Origin: Clostridia bacterium
GTDB lineage: Bacteria; Bacillota_A; Clostridia; Peptostreptococcales; JAAYPU01
Length of the DNA stretch: 6,703 nucleotides
NCBI GenBank assembly: GCA_022360735.1
Contig: JAKSCF010000347.1
Location: forward strand, 1 to 6,703
Direction: 5' to 3'
In this document: piece after piece, positions 1-6,266 of the stretch
Position numbering within the stretch: the first letter of the stretch is position 1
Layout of the letters: every line of letters begins with the position of its first letter
Program-made: the position numbers and the translations under genes
Notes under the pieces: generated by a model
Seen by the model: the letters and a program-made list of their open reading frames with translations, nothing else
Database searches by the model: none
Told to the model about the DNA's origin: nothing

Positions 1-1329
1 AGCTGGGAATATCAGGACGAGGGAACTACATTGATATTTCATTTGAATCGTAATATTAAATGGCACGATGATAAAAGCTTTACAGCCGATGATGTTATTT
101 TTACCATTCATACACTTTTGAATAATAGAAGAAATGCACCTTCTCAATATAAAAAATTCATCAGTAATGTTAAGCGAGCAGATAAGATCGATGCATATAC
201 CGTAAAAGTTGTATTTCAAAATGCATATGATAATTCAATAGAAAATTTTATTTTTCCAATTATTTCTCAACACCATGTTGGTTCAATGGATAATGTCTAT
301 AAAAGTATCGATCATTTTTTTCCTGTGGGTACAGGACCGTATAAAGTAGATGAAATAGAAAAGCTAAAATATATAAAACTTAAAAAAAATGAAATGTATT
401 GGAAACAAGACAAGCCTGTGAGCGATTTGATTTTTAAAATAGTGCCTTCACCTGAGGAATCTATTGGCTTGTTAGAGATCAATGATATTGATATCGCTAT
501 GTCTCAAAATCACGATTGGGAAAAGTATTTAGAAGATAAAACACTTTCTATATATGATTTTATTTCTAATGAAGTGGAAATATTAGGTTTTAATTTTAGC
601 AATTCTTTATTAATGGACCGACGTATTCGCCAAGCCATCGCTTATGTTATCGATCAGGATGAAATTATTGATAATGTATATTTTGGCACAGGCATAAAAA
701 GTGATAATATATATTATCCTAATTATTTAGGCATTAATAAAGCTCTAAATACCTATACCTATGATTTAGAAAAGTCTAAAGAACTGCTCAAAGAAGCCGG
801 ATTTGAGAACAAAGATGAGGATATTTATCTGGAAGACGAACAAGGAAATGATTTAACATTGAATTTGTTAGTCAATTCAGAAAATAAAAACAGAGTTGCT
901 ACAGCAAAAATAATAAAGAAAAGTCTTGACAAAGTAGGTATAATGACTAAAATAATATATATTGGCTATGATGAGTATCAACAATATATAGACCAAGGTA
1001 AGTTTGATATGTTTTTAGGAGGATGGAGCGTATCCCCTGTCATGGATTTTAGATTCGCTTTACACTCAAAGTATAATAACCCAATAGGTTATTATAATGA
1101 ATATCTGGATTACTTGCTTGTAGAACTTCAGAGATATTTACCGCAAGATGAGAAAGAAAAGGTATTTCATGAGATTACAGACATACTAGAACAGGATTTG
1201 CCATACTATACATTGTTATATAAAGAATATGCAATTATAGCTAAAAACGAACTTGTCGGTAATGTGAGACCCAATATTATGAATATTTATAATGGGGCAG
1301 AAAACTGGCAGATTGAGAAGATACAGTAA
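1..1329 (+). CDS. Family 5 extracellular solute-binding protein (oligopeptide/nickel type), 5' end outside window
   Basis: This is the C-terminal 442 residues of a periplasmic-type binding lipoprotein that captures peptides or similar ligands for an ABC importer, acting outside the membrane. The frame is open from base 1, so the true start, signal peptide and lipobox lie upstream; the TTG at 31 is internal. Family hallmarks in order, by window codon, are the FxLR-like and WHDxxxFTADDVIFTI segment (codons 14-36), GTGPYKV (110-116), and RRIRQAIAYVID (207-218) followed by a KSKELLKEAGF-type segment. These are typical of SBP_bac_5 (PF00496). Family members are usually about 500-600 residues, so roughly 70-130 residues are missing at the N-terminus. 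No transporter permease or ATPase genes are visible, so the substrate cannot be assigned. The family call is secure; the ligand is unknown. The stop codon is only 3 nt before a tRNA gene. Confidence 0.93.
   Translation, partial: SWEYQDEGTTLIFHLNRNIKWHDDKSFTADDVIFTIHTLLNNRRNAPSQYKKFISNVKRADKIDAYTVKVVFQNAYDNSIENFIFPIISQHHVGSMDNVYKSIDHFFPVGTGPYKVDEIEKLKYIKLKKNEMYWKQDKPVSDLIFKIVPSPEESIGLLEINDIDIAMSQNHDWEKYLEDKTLSIYDFISNEVEILGFNFSNSLLMDRRIRQAIAYVIDQDEIIDNVYFGTGIKSDNIYYPNYLGINKALNTYTYDLEKSKELLKEAGFENKDEDIYLEDEQGNDLTLNLLVNSENKNRVATAKIIKKSLDKVGIMTKIIYIGYDEYQQYIDQGKFDMFLGGWSVSPVMDFRFALHSKYNNPIGYYNEYLDYLLVELQRYLPQDEKEKVFHEITDILEQDLPYYTLLYKEYAIIAKNELVGNVRPNIMNIYNGAENWQIEKIQ
1264..1293 (+). promoter_or_regulatory. 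Candidate sigma-A promoter for tRNA-Leu, inside the 3' end of the binding-protein gene
   Basis: A perfect TATAAT -10 lies at 1288-1293 with a GTGAGA -35-like hexamer (4 of 6 to TTGACA) at 1264-1269 and an 18-nt spacer. This predicts a start near 1300, about 33 nt before the mature tRNA 5' end. An overlapping alternative is TTGTCG at 1253-1258, 16 nt, and TATTAT at 1275-1280. A promoter here would explain how the tRNA is expressed despite the 3-nt gap to the coding sequence. In an AT-rich genome such matches can arise by chance, and read-through from the upstream gene remains possible. Confidence 0.35.
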
Positions 1330-1332
1330 TTT

Positions 1333-1417
1333 GCGAGGGTGGCGGAATAGGCAGACGCGCACGTTTGAGGGGCGTGTAGGGCAACCTGTGCGGGTTCAAG
1401 TCCCGCTCTTCGCACCA
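1333..1417 (+). tRNA. tRNA-Leu (anticodon GAG), CCA encoded
   Basis: An 85-nt class II tRNA can be folded by eye. The acceptor stem GCGAGGG pairs with TCTTCGC (two G-U wobbles), followed by discriminator A and encoded CCA. The D stem is GCG/CGC with a GG-containing loop. The anticodon stem CACGT/GCGTG encloses the 7-nt loop TTGAGGG, giving anticodon GAG. The variable arm is AGG-GCAA-CCT, and the T stem GCGGG/CCCGC has loop TTCAAGT. The long variable arm and A73 discriminator fit leucine. GAG reads CUC and CUU codons. The gene starts 3 nt after the preceding stop codon and runs into an intrinsic terminator. Confidence 0.97.
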
Positions 1418-1420
1418 ATT

Positions 1421-1446
1421 AGCTCCATGTCATGGGGCTTTTTCTA
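1421..1446 (+). terminator. Intrinsic terminator after tRNA-Leu
   Basis: AGCTCCAT (1421-1428) and ATGGGGCT (1432-1439) form an 8-bp stem with one T-G wobble and a 3-nt loop. A run of five T (1439-1443) then CT follows. It starts 4 nt after the tRNA CCA end, so it ends the tRNA transcript and separates it from the cyclase gene. Confidence 0.88.
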
Positions 1447-1510
1447 TTTATTATTATAATTGTTTTCAGATGTTCTAATAATCTTCGTTTTTATATTACA
1501 ATGATCTCTT

Positions 1511-1542
1511 TTTACTTCTTTTTATTTCTATATATATATAAT
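1511..1542 (+). promoter_or_regulatory. Weak candidate promoter for the PAS-GGDEF gene
   Basis: The 1447-1562 gap is very AT-rich. TTTACT at 1511-1516 is followed at 16-20 nt by a TA run holding TATATA registers and a perfect TATAAT at 1537-1542. The hexamers are plausible but the best -10 is not at optimal spacing, and the TA repeat gives chance matches. The ribosome binding site AAGAGG at 1551-1556 sits 6 nt before the ATG at 1563, so any transcript from here would have a very short leader. Confidence 0.28.
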
Positions 1543-1562
1543 TTGATGATAAGAGGCATTTT

Positions 1563-2546
1563 ATGGGTAAAAAAAATATAGACAATGAAGCTGTAATAAA
1601 ATGTTCTTCAGAGGGTGAAAAACAATTAAAGAATATCACTAGAGTTGTAAATACTCATGGGCAATATGATGAGGCTTTTTTGCATAAAATCATTGATCAT
1701 ATTCCTATTGGTATCATTATTTCCATTTCACAAACTGAAGAGATAGAATATATGAATAAAACTTTCTCGTTAACATTTGGGTATAAAAAGCAAGATGCTG
1801 CCTCTGAATCAATTCTTTATGATCAGGCATATCCTAATACATCTTATCGAGAAAAAATTATAAAGCAAATCAAAGAAATACCCCAGAATCATTGTCAGAG
1901 GTCCGGTGATTCAGCTATTGAAACCAAAATAAAATGCAAAAACGGTAGTTATCGTTATGCTGAAATATCCATTCTTTATTTTCAAGATCGAAAGTTAATC
2001 ACTTTTACGGATATAACGAAAAGTCAGAATGCCGTAAAAACTTTAGTAAAGACAAATGAATGCCTGGAAAACTTAGCATTAACAGATTATCTTACAGGTA
2101 TTGCCAATCGCATGCGAATTAATAGTATTTTGGAAATTGAATTGTCTCGAGCAGAGCGATATAACAATTTTTTTTCAGTGGTGATGTTTGATATTGATTT
2201 TTTTAAAACGGTTAATGATAATTATGGACATACTGTAGGAGACAATGTATTGGTTAAGATAGCTGAGGCTGTTAGTGAAAGACTTCGCACATCGGATTGT
2301 TTCGGAAGATTAGGCGGAGATGAATTTATCATTATCTTACCTGAAACCTTTAAAGAACAAGCTTTTCTGTTAATTGAACAAATCCGAATTAACTTATCTG
2401 AGTTGGATATTCCCCAAAAAATTACCATCAGCGCAGGCATTACTCAGTATCTTGAGGGTGATGATTTTGATTCACTATTGACTCGAGTAGACACGGCTCT
2501 TTATAGTGCTAAAGAAAAAGGAAGAAATTGTGTAGTGATCAGCTGA
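1563..2546 (+). CDS. Cytoplasmic PAS-GGDEF diguanylate cyclase
   Basis: This 327-residue protein is predicted to make cyclic di-GMP from two GTP. After a polar N-terminal stretch, a PAS sensor domain spans about residues 40-152 (IIDHIPIGIIIS, then a C-terminal ITFTDITKSQ). A helical linker leads into a GGDEF domain at about 172-327. The active-site loop GGDEF is intact at 251-255. The metal-binding Asp is in FDIDFFK (D210) and the NDNYGHTVGD block follows. An inhibitory RxxD site (R242-D245) lies exactly five residues before GGDEF, so product feedback is expected. No signal peptide or membrane segment is seen, so the protein should be soluble and sense a cytoplasmic cue; no heme or flavin ligand can be assigned. 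The ATG at 1563 has AAGAGG 6 nt upstream. It stands alone between the tRNA terminator and the sporulation genes, with no EAL or HD-GYP partner visible. Function is confident, the signal unknown. Confidence 0.93.
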   Translation: MGKKNIDNEAVIKCSSEGEKQLKNITRVVNTHGQYDEAFLHKIIDHIPIGIIISISQTEEIEYMNKTFSLTFGYKKQDAASESILYDQAYPNTSYREKIIKQIKEIPQNHCQRSGDSAIETKIKCKNGSYRYAEISILYFQDRKLITFTDITKSQNAVKTLVKTNECLENLALTDYLTGIANRMRINSILEIELSRAERYNNFFSVVMFDIDFFKTVNDNYGHTVGDNVLVKIAEAVSERLRTSDCFGRLGGDEFIIILPETFKEQAFLLIEQIRINLSELDIPQKITISAGITQYLEGDDFDSLLTRVDTALYSAKEKGRNCVVIS

Positions 2547-2577
2547 AATTGTAGGTTTTTAATATATAGCATAACAT

Positions 2578-2629
2578 TTGAACAAACTTTCTATTATGAG
2601 TAATATTTCTTTTCTTATCTCAATATCTA
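2578..2629 (+). promoter_or_regulatory. Candidate promoter region for the spoIVF-like operon (sigma-A-like, with an overlapping sigma-E-like match)
   Basis: TTGAAC at 2578-2583 and TAATAT at 2601-2606 have exactly 17 nt between them, each 4 of 6 to sigma-A consensus. Overlapping this, GTAATATT at 2600-2607 resembles a sigma-E -35 element, but its -10 partner around 2622-2629 is poor against CATACAnT. B. subtilis spoIVF is known to be sigma-E dependent, while the downstream radical SAM genes would be expected to be expressed vegetatively. That makes either or both plausible. Nothing decisive is visible in the sequence. Confidence 0.3.
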
Positions 2630-2658
2630 TTTAACAAGGGATTTATAGGAGGTAAGAT

Positions 2659-3321
2659 ATGAAAAGGAAATTTTACAAAAGGAAAGATAGAAGGTTATTT
2701 GGGACTATCATTATGCAAATTTTAATCTGTATTTTTATTGTCATAGCAGTAATAGGGCTTAAAAAAGCTAACATGACCTTTACAAATAGAATTTTTAATG
2801 TTGTTGAATCAGGATTCAATATGGAATTTGATTTCAAAGAGGCCTCTATAACAGCATTTAATACTATAAAAAAAGCGCCGGAACTCCCTGTAAAAATTGC
2901 CGGTCTCTTTAAAAAGACAGATTATACTTATGGCTTTGTACCTCCGGTAGACCAAGGAAATATTATTTCAACCTTTGGAAGCAGTTATGATTCTGTAACT
3001 GAAACCGGCAGCTTTCAAAGAGGTGTAGATTATTTTTCACAAGAGGAAGAAATTATAGTCTATTCTATTGGGGACGGTGTTGTTGAAGAAGTCGCGAATA
3101 GTACGACTTATGGTGATTACATAAAAGTAAATCATGGAAACGATATTTTTTCTATCTATGCAAAATGTACAAATATATATGTTGAAAAAGAGCAAAAAGT
3201 GAGTAAAGGTGATATTCTGGCATCGGTTAATACATATGAAGATAGTCAAAGCTTTTTTCATTTTGAATTATGGATTGAAGGAGAAATTGTAGATCCCAAT
3301 GACTATATCAATCTAAAATGA
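2659..3321 (+). CDS. spoIVFA: SpoIVFA-like membrane-anchored degenerate LytM/M23 protein
   Basis: This 220-residue protein has a Lys/Arg-rich N-terminus, one membrane segment at about 13-35, a linker, and an M23/LytM fold at about 93-215. Visible fold blocks are PPVDQGNIISTFG, RGVDYF, VYSIGDGVVEEV, YGDYIKVNHGN, IYAKC and HFELWIEGEIVDPNDY. The catalytic set is broken. The HxGxD first His is Gln120 (Asp124 is kept), and the HxH pair reads FFH (199-201), keeping only His201. It should therefore bind rather than cut peptidoglycan. In Bacillus, SpoIVFA sits in the outer forespore membrane, holds SpoIVFB and BofA together, and is cut by SpoIVB to release SpoIVFB activity. The M50 gene starting 3 nt after its stop gives the identity; SpoIIQ is a similar protein but lies in other contexts. 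It is somewhat shorter than the B. subtilis protein. The start has AGGAGG (2647-2652) 6 nt upstream. Confidence 0.82.
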   Translation: MKRKFYKRKDRRLFGTIIMQILICIFIVIAVIGLKKANMTFTNRIFNVVESGFNMEFDFKEASITAFNTIKKAPELPVKIAGLFKKTDYTYGFVPPVDQGNIISTFGSSYDSVTETGSFQRGVDYFSQEEEIIVYSIGDGVVEEVANSTTYGDYIKVNHGNDIFSIYAKCTNIYVEKEQKVSKGDILASVNTYEDSQSFFHFELWIEGEIVDPNDYINLK

Positions 3322-3324
3322 CAT

Positions 3325-4212
3325 ATGTTTACATTAAAGATTCCTAAAACAAAGTTAGAAATTAATTATGTTATATTTTTTGTACTCATTATTTCCATAA
3401 TAATGGGAGAGTTGAGTACCTTTTTAATTTGCTTTATTTTTGTATTATTACATGAATGGACCCATTATATCGTTGCTGTGTTATTTCATTACAAAATTGA
3501 TAAAATGGAACTTAATCTTTGGGGCGGCGTATTAAATATGCAAGACTATGTTCTTAAGCCGTCTCATGAAATTGTCATCCTCATTTCCGGACCACTGGTG
3601 AATCTTCTTAATGCCCTTGCTTTCAATTTTTTATACCAATATTTTAGCCATCCTCTCATAAAAGAGATTGTATTCGTCAATACTGTTCTTGGAACATTTA
3701 ATTTAATGCCTATCTCACCTCTAGATGGAGGGAAGATTATACGATTATATCTTTCATACTTTATTGGTTATGGAAAAGCCATTAAGATATCATTAATTTT
3801 TTCAAAAATATTTTCTATTATGCTTTTCTTAATGGGGGTTTACTTGTTACAATATGATATATTGTATATTACCATGTGTTGTGTTGCCATAAATATTTTT
3901 ATATCTTCTCAAAGAGAGAGTCATTTTGTGCTTTATAAAATTATTAGATTTATGGAACAACCGGATCATCAAGCATCCAGCAAGATTGTTGTGTATAAAA
4001 GTAATAAAAAAGTAAAGCACGCGGTTGACACCTATAATCCCTCTAAAAAAAGACTGTTTACAGTTGTCAATGAAAAGGGGAAATATAAAGGTCAGCTTTC
4101 GGAAACAGATATTTTAAAGGGTATATTTGAACATGGTATTTATGCGGATTTTACAAAATTATTGGAGATAAAAAGAGCATCTAAAGAATTTGGAGATAAA
4201 TATACAAAATGA
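3325..4212 (+). CDS. spoIVFB: SpoIVFB-type intramembrane site-2 protease (M50), pro-sigma-K processing
   Basis: This 295-residue polytopic membrane metalloprotease has zinc motif HEWTH at 43-47 (ligands His43 and His47, catalytic Glu44). The third ligand, Asp134, lies in NLMPISPLDGG. These positions nearly match B. subtilis SpoIVFB (His43, Glu44, His47, Asp137). Hydrophobic segments lie at about 14-56, 83-105, 112-130 and 155-195. A soluble C-terminal region at about 215-280 looks like a single CBS-type unit (VKHAVDTYN, LFTVVNEKGKYKGQLSETDIL), which in SpoIVFB couples activity to ATP. In the mother cell it cuts the prosequence of sigma-K in the outer forespore membrane. No Shine-Dalgarno precedes the ATG; it lies 3 nt after the spoIVFA-like stop, so translation is probably coupled and the two proteins made together. 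An ATGA overlap at 3318 is a different frame that stops quickly. Housekeeping M50 proteases such as RseP are longer and carry PDZ domains, absent here. Confidence 0.9.
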   Translation: MFTLKIPKTKLEINYVIFFVLIISIIMGELSTFLICFIFVLLHEWTHYIVAVLFHYKIDKMELNLWGGVLNMQDYVLKPSHEIVILISGPLVNLLNALAFNFLYQYFSHPLIKEIVFVNTVLGTFNLMPISPLDGGKIIRLYLSYFIGYGKAIKISLIFSKIFSIMLFLMGVYLLQYDILYITMCCVAINIFISSQRESHFVLYKIIRFMEQPDHQASSKIVVYKSNKKVKHAVDTYNPSKKRLFTVVNEKGKYKGQLSETDILKGIFEHGIYADFTKLLEIKRASKEFGDKYTK

Positions 4213-4230
4213 TCTAGGAGAATAATACCG

Positions 4231-4398
4231 ATGAAAAAAATTAAATCCAGTACTATTTATGGCCAATTCACTCATTACTTAATGTCAGAAATTGAGAAAA
4301 ATAATCTCAGATATACAGAAGCATTAAAACAAAAAATGTTATTTAATATACAAAACCTTATTAATAATAATCCAACATTTTTAAAAAATAGAATATAA
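4231..4398 (+). CDS. Unrecognised 55-residue small protein in the operon
   Basis: The frame starts MKKIKSSTIYGQFTHYLM and ends NPTFLKNRI. I do not recognise a family. The ATG has AGGAG at 4216-4220, 10 nt upstream (a little long but usable). The frame neatly fills the space between the M50 gene (18 nt before) and the radical SAM gene (20 nt after), whose own ribosome binding site lies beyond its stop. The product is basic and Asn/Lys-rich, with no membrane segment, no signal peptide and no Cys. The middle (about 17-45) is likely helical, with leucine, isoleucine and phenylalanine spaced as in an amphipathic helix. It lacks the SxxxD signature of Spo0E-type small phosphatases. The setting suggests co-transcription with spoIVFAB or the radical SAM pair, but no function can be inferred. 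It could be a chance open frame in AT-rich DNA; spacing and ribosome binding site argue against that. Confidence 0.6.
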   Translation: MKKIKSSTIYGQFTHYLMSEIEKNNLRYTEALKQKMLFNIQNLINNNPTFLKNRI

Positions 4399-4418
4399 GT
4401 TATAAAAGGAGCTAGCGC

Positions 4419-6254
4419 ATGTCAATAGAACAAGATTTAGAGAAAATTCTGCCAAAGGTGGAAAAGCCCGCACGCTATATTGGAGGAGAAGTGAATTCAA
4501 TTTTAAAAACTGAATCTGAAGTGAAAGCTAGATTTGTTTTTGCTTTTCCTGATACATATGAAATTGGAATGTCTCATTTGGGTATGCAGATTATATACCA
4601 TGCCATGAACAATGAAAAGGATATGGCTTGTGAGAGAGCCTTTGCACCTGCAAATGATATGGAGCAGCTCATGCGAACCCATAACATGCCTTTATTTGCT
4701 TTGGAATCTAAGACACCTTTAAAAGATGTGGATATTGTAGGATTTACCCTTCAATACGAATTGAGCTATTCTAATTTATTAAATATGCTCAATTTATCAC
4801 AGATTCCGCTTTTAAGTCAGGATAGAGATGATACTTTTCCTTTTATTACGGCAGGAGGGCCTTGTGCCTATAACCCGGAACCTTTAGCAGATATCGTTGA
4901 TTTCTTTATATTAGGAGAAGGAGAATCTCTAAATATTGAGATTATGAAGGCATACATCCAATGGAAGGAAAGCGAAGCGGAAAAAAAAGAATTTTTGAAG
5001 CAAATCGCTTCTATAACAGGGGTTTATGTGCCTTCTTTCTATGATGTTACCTATAACGAAGATCAGACGATTAAAAGTATAGACAAGCTGTATGACCATG
5101 CACCAGATTTTGTTTCAAAAAGGATAGAACAAAATCTGGACGAAGCATATTATCCTGATAAAATGATTGTTCCTTTTATTGATATTGTCCACAATCGAGC
5201 CATGGTAGAAATCTTCAGAGGATGTACAAGAGGGTGTCGTTTTTGTCAAGCGGGTATGATTTATCGCCCTGTAAGGGAAAGAAGCATGGAGAATATTCAA
5301 AAGATATCCAATGAACTTATAAAAAATACTGGACATGAGGAGGTATCATTTGTTTCTTTAAGTACCAGCGACTACTCCAATATCGAACCGGTGGTCACCA
5401 ATATGATGGAAAAATGTCGTCAAGAAAATATTTCTTTATCGTTGCCGTCATTAAGATTGGATTCATTTTCCTTTAAAGTATTGGAGGAAATTCAAAGCTA
5501 TAAAAAGTCAGGGTTAACTTTCGCCCCTGAAGCCGGAACGCAGCGTTTAAGAAATGTTATTAATAAAAGCATTACAGATGATGACATATATTCTGCTGCT
5601 GAAAATGCTTTTAAACTTGGATGGGGGAATATTAAATTTTATTTTATGATTGGTTTGCCCACAGAAACCTATGAAGACCTAGATGGTATAGTTGAAATCG
5701 CTCAAAAAGTCATTCATATTTTTAGAAGTTTGGAAGAAAAGAAGAGCAAAAGAATTAATATTACCATTAGTACATCGAATTTTGTACCTAAGCCTCATAC
5801 ACCGTTTCAATGGTTTCCCATGGATGATATGGAAGAGTTGGAGAAAAAACAACAGTACTTATTGGAAAAGCTTAAAAAAATTAAGAATGTAACTTACAAT
5901 TATCACGATGTGCATACCAGCTTTTTAGAAAGTATTTTTGCCAGAGGGGATAGAAGATTGGGAAAAACCATGATTAAAGCCTTTGAAAATGGTTGTAAAT
6001 TTGATGGTTGGCGAGAATATTTTGATTTTGATAAATGGATGAAATCATTTATGGATTCAAAAATTAATCCATATTTTTATTCCGTTAGAGATAGAGACTA
6101 TGATGAAATATTGCCATGGTCACATATTCATGTAGGCGTATCAAAAGCGTATCTGATGAAAGAAAATGATAGGGCTTATGAAGAAGCGCTGACTGTAGAT
6201 TGCCGTCAACAATGTACTAATTGTGGCATTAATCAAGCATTTAATTGTAAGTAA
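4419..6254 (+). CDS. TIGR03960-family B12-binding-domain radical SAM protein
   Basis: This is a full-length, cytoplasmic 611-residue iron-sulfur enzyme of unknown substrate. The N-terminal cobalamin-binding-like domain (about 35-195) carries the family blocks DTYEIGMSHLGMQI, ERAFAPANDMEQL, GFTLQYELSYSNLL and AGGPCAYNPEPLAD. No DxHxxG cobalamin motif is seen. The radical SAM core (about 250-490) has the cluster motif C269-TRG-C273-RF-C276 (CxxxCxxC), then SLSTSDYS, FAPEAGTQRLR and FMIGLPTETYEDLDGI. A C-terminal family region follows (ARGDRRLGKTMIKAFENGC). The tail has a second Cys set, C595, C599, C602 and C610, able to bind a metal or extra cluster. The ATG has AAGGAG (4406-4411) 7 nt upstream. 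The partner DUF2344-like gene starts 12 nt after the stop; in other genomes the two are adjacent or fused, suggesting one complex. Family relatives often neighbour RNase E/G, hinting at an RNA-linked role, but this is not proven. Confidence 0.93.
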   Translation: MSIEQDLEKILPKVEKPARYIGGEVNSILKTESEVKARFVFAFPDTYEIGMSHLGMQIIYHAMNNEKDMACERAFAPANDMEQLMRTHNMPLFALESKTPLKDVDIVGFTLQYELSYSNLLNMLNLSQIPLLSQDRDDTFPFITAGGPCAYNPEPLADIVDFFILGEGESLNIEIMKAYIQWKESEAEKKEFLKQIASITGVYVPSFYDVTYNEDQTIKSIDKLYDHAPDFVSKRIEQNLDEAYYPDKMIVPFIDIVHNRAMVEIFRGCTRGCRFCQAGMIYRPVRERSMENIQKISNELIKNTGHEEVSFVSLSTSDYSNIEPVVTNMMEKCRQENISLSLPSLRLDSFSFKVLEEIQSYKKSGLTFAPEAGTQRLRNVINKSITDDDIYSAAENAFKLGWGNIKFYFMIGLPTETYEDLDGIVEIAQKVIHIFRSLEEKKSKRINITISTSNFVPKPHTPFQWFPMDDMEELEKKQQYLLEKLKKIKNVTYNYHDVHTSFLESIFARGDRRLGKTMIKAFENGCKFDGWREYFDFDKWMKSFMDSKINPYFYSVRDRDYDEILPWSHIHVGVSKAYLMKENDRAYEEALTVDCRQQCTNCGINQAFNCK

Positions 6255-6266
6255 GGGTGGAGCAAA

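Noticed and set aside
31..33. TTG as a start codon for the solute-binding protein
   Set aside because: The frame is open back to base 1 and the family-conserved strand begins before this codon; there is no ribosome binding site, so the gene is simply cut by the window edge.
1447..1562. Possible riboswitch or cyclic di-GMP aptamer ahead of the cyclase
   Set aside because: The gap is low-complexity AT-rich sequence with no paired helices or conserved aptamer core visible.
2222..2440. Minus-strand open frame of 72 codons
   Set aside because: It lies wholly inside the conserved GGDEF domain on the other strand, has no recognisable product, and is a shadow of the real gene.
2592..2605. TATTA-TGAG-TAATA inverted repeat followed by T/C-rich DNA, as a terminator for the cyclase gene
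   Set aside because: The stem is only 5 A-T pairs and too weak for an intrinsic terminator; the following tract is not a clean T run.
3037..3261. Minus-strand open frame of 74 codons
   Set aside because: It is antisense to the LytM domain of the spoIVFA-like gene and shows only low-complexity content from AT-rich DNA.
4293..4309. TGAGA / TCTCA inverted repeat inside the 55-residue ORF
   Set aside because: It is a 5-bp stem with a 7-nt A-rich loop and no T tract, which is expected by chance; there is no evidence of an attenuator.
4231..4398. Assignment of the small ORF as a Spo0E-like phosphatase or BofA
   Set aside because: It lacks the Spo0E SxxxD signature and has no membrane segments as BofA would, so it was left unnamed.
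5115..5336. Minus-strand open frame of 73 codons
   Set aside because: It is antisense to the radical SAM cluster-motif region, which is clearly coding on the + strand.
5692..5892. Plus-strand out-of-frame ORF of 66 codons
   Set aside because: It overlaps the radical SAM coding sequence in another frame, has no independent context, and is a frame shadow.
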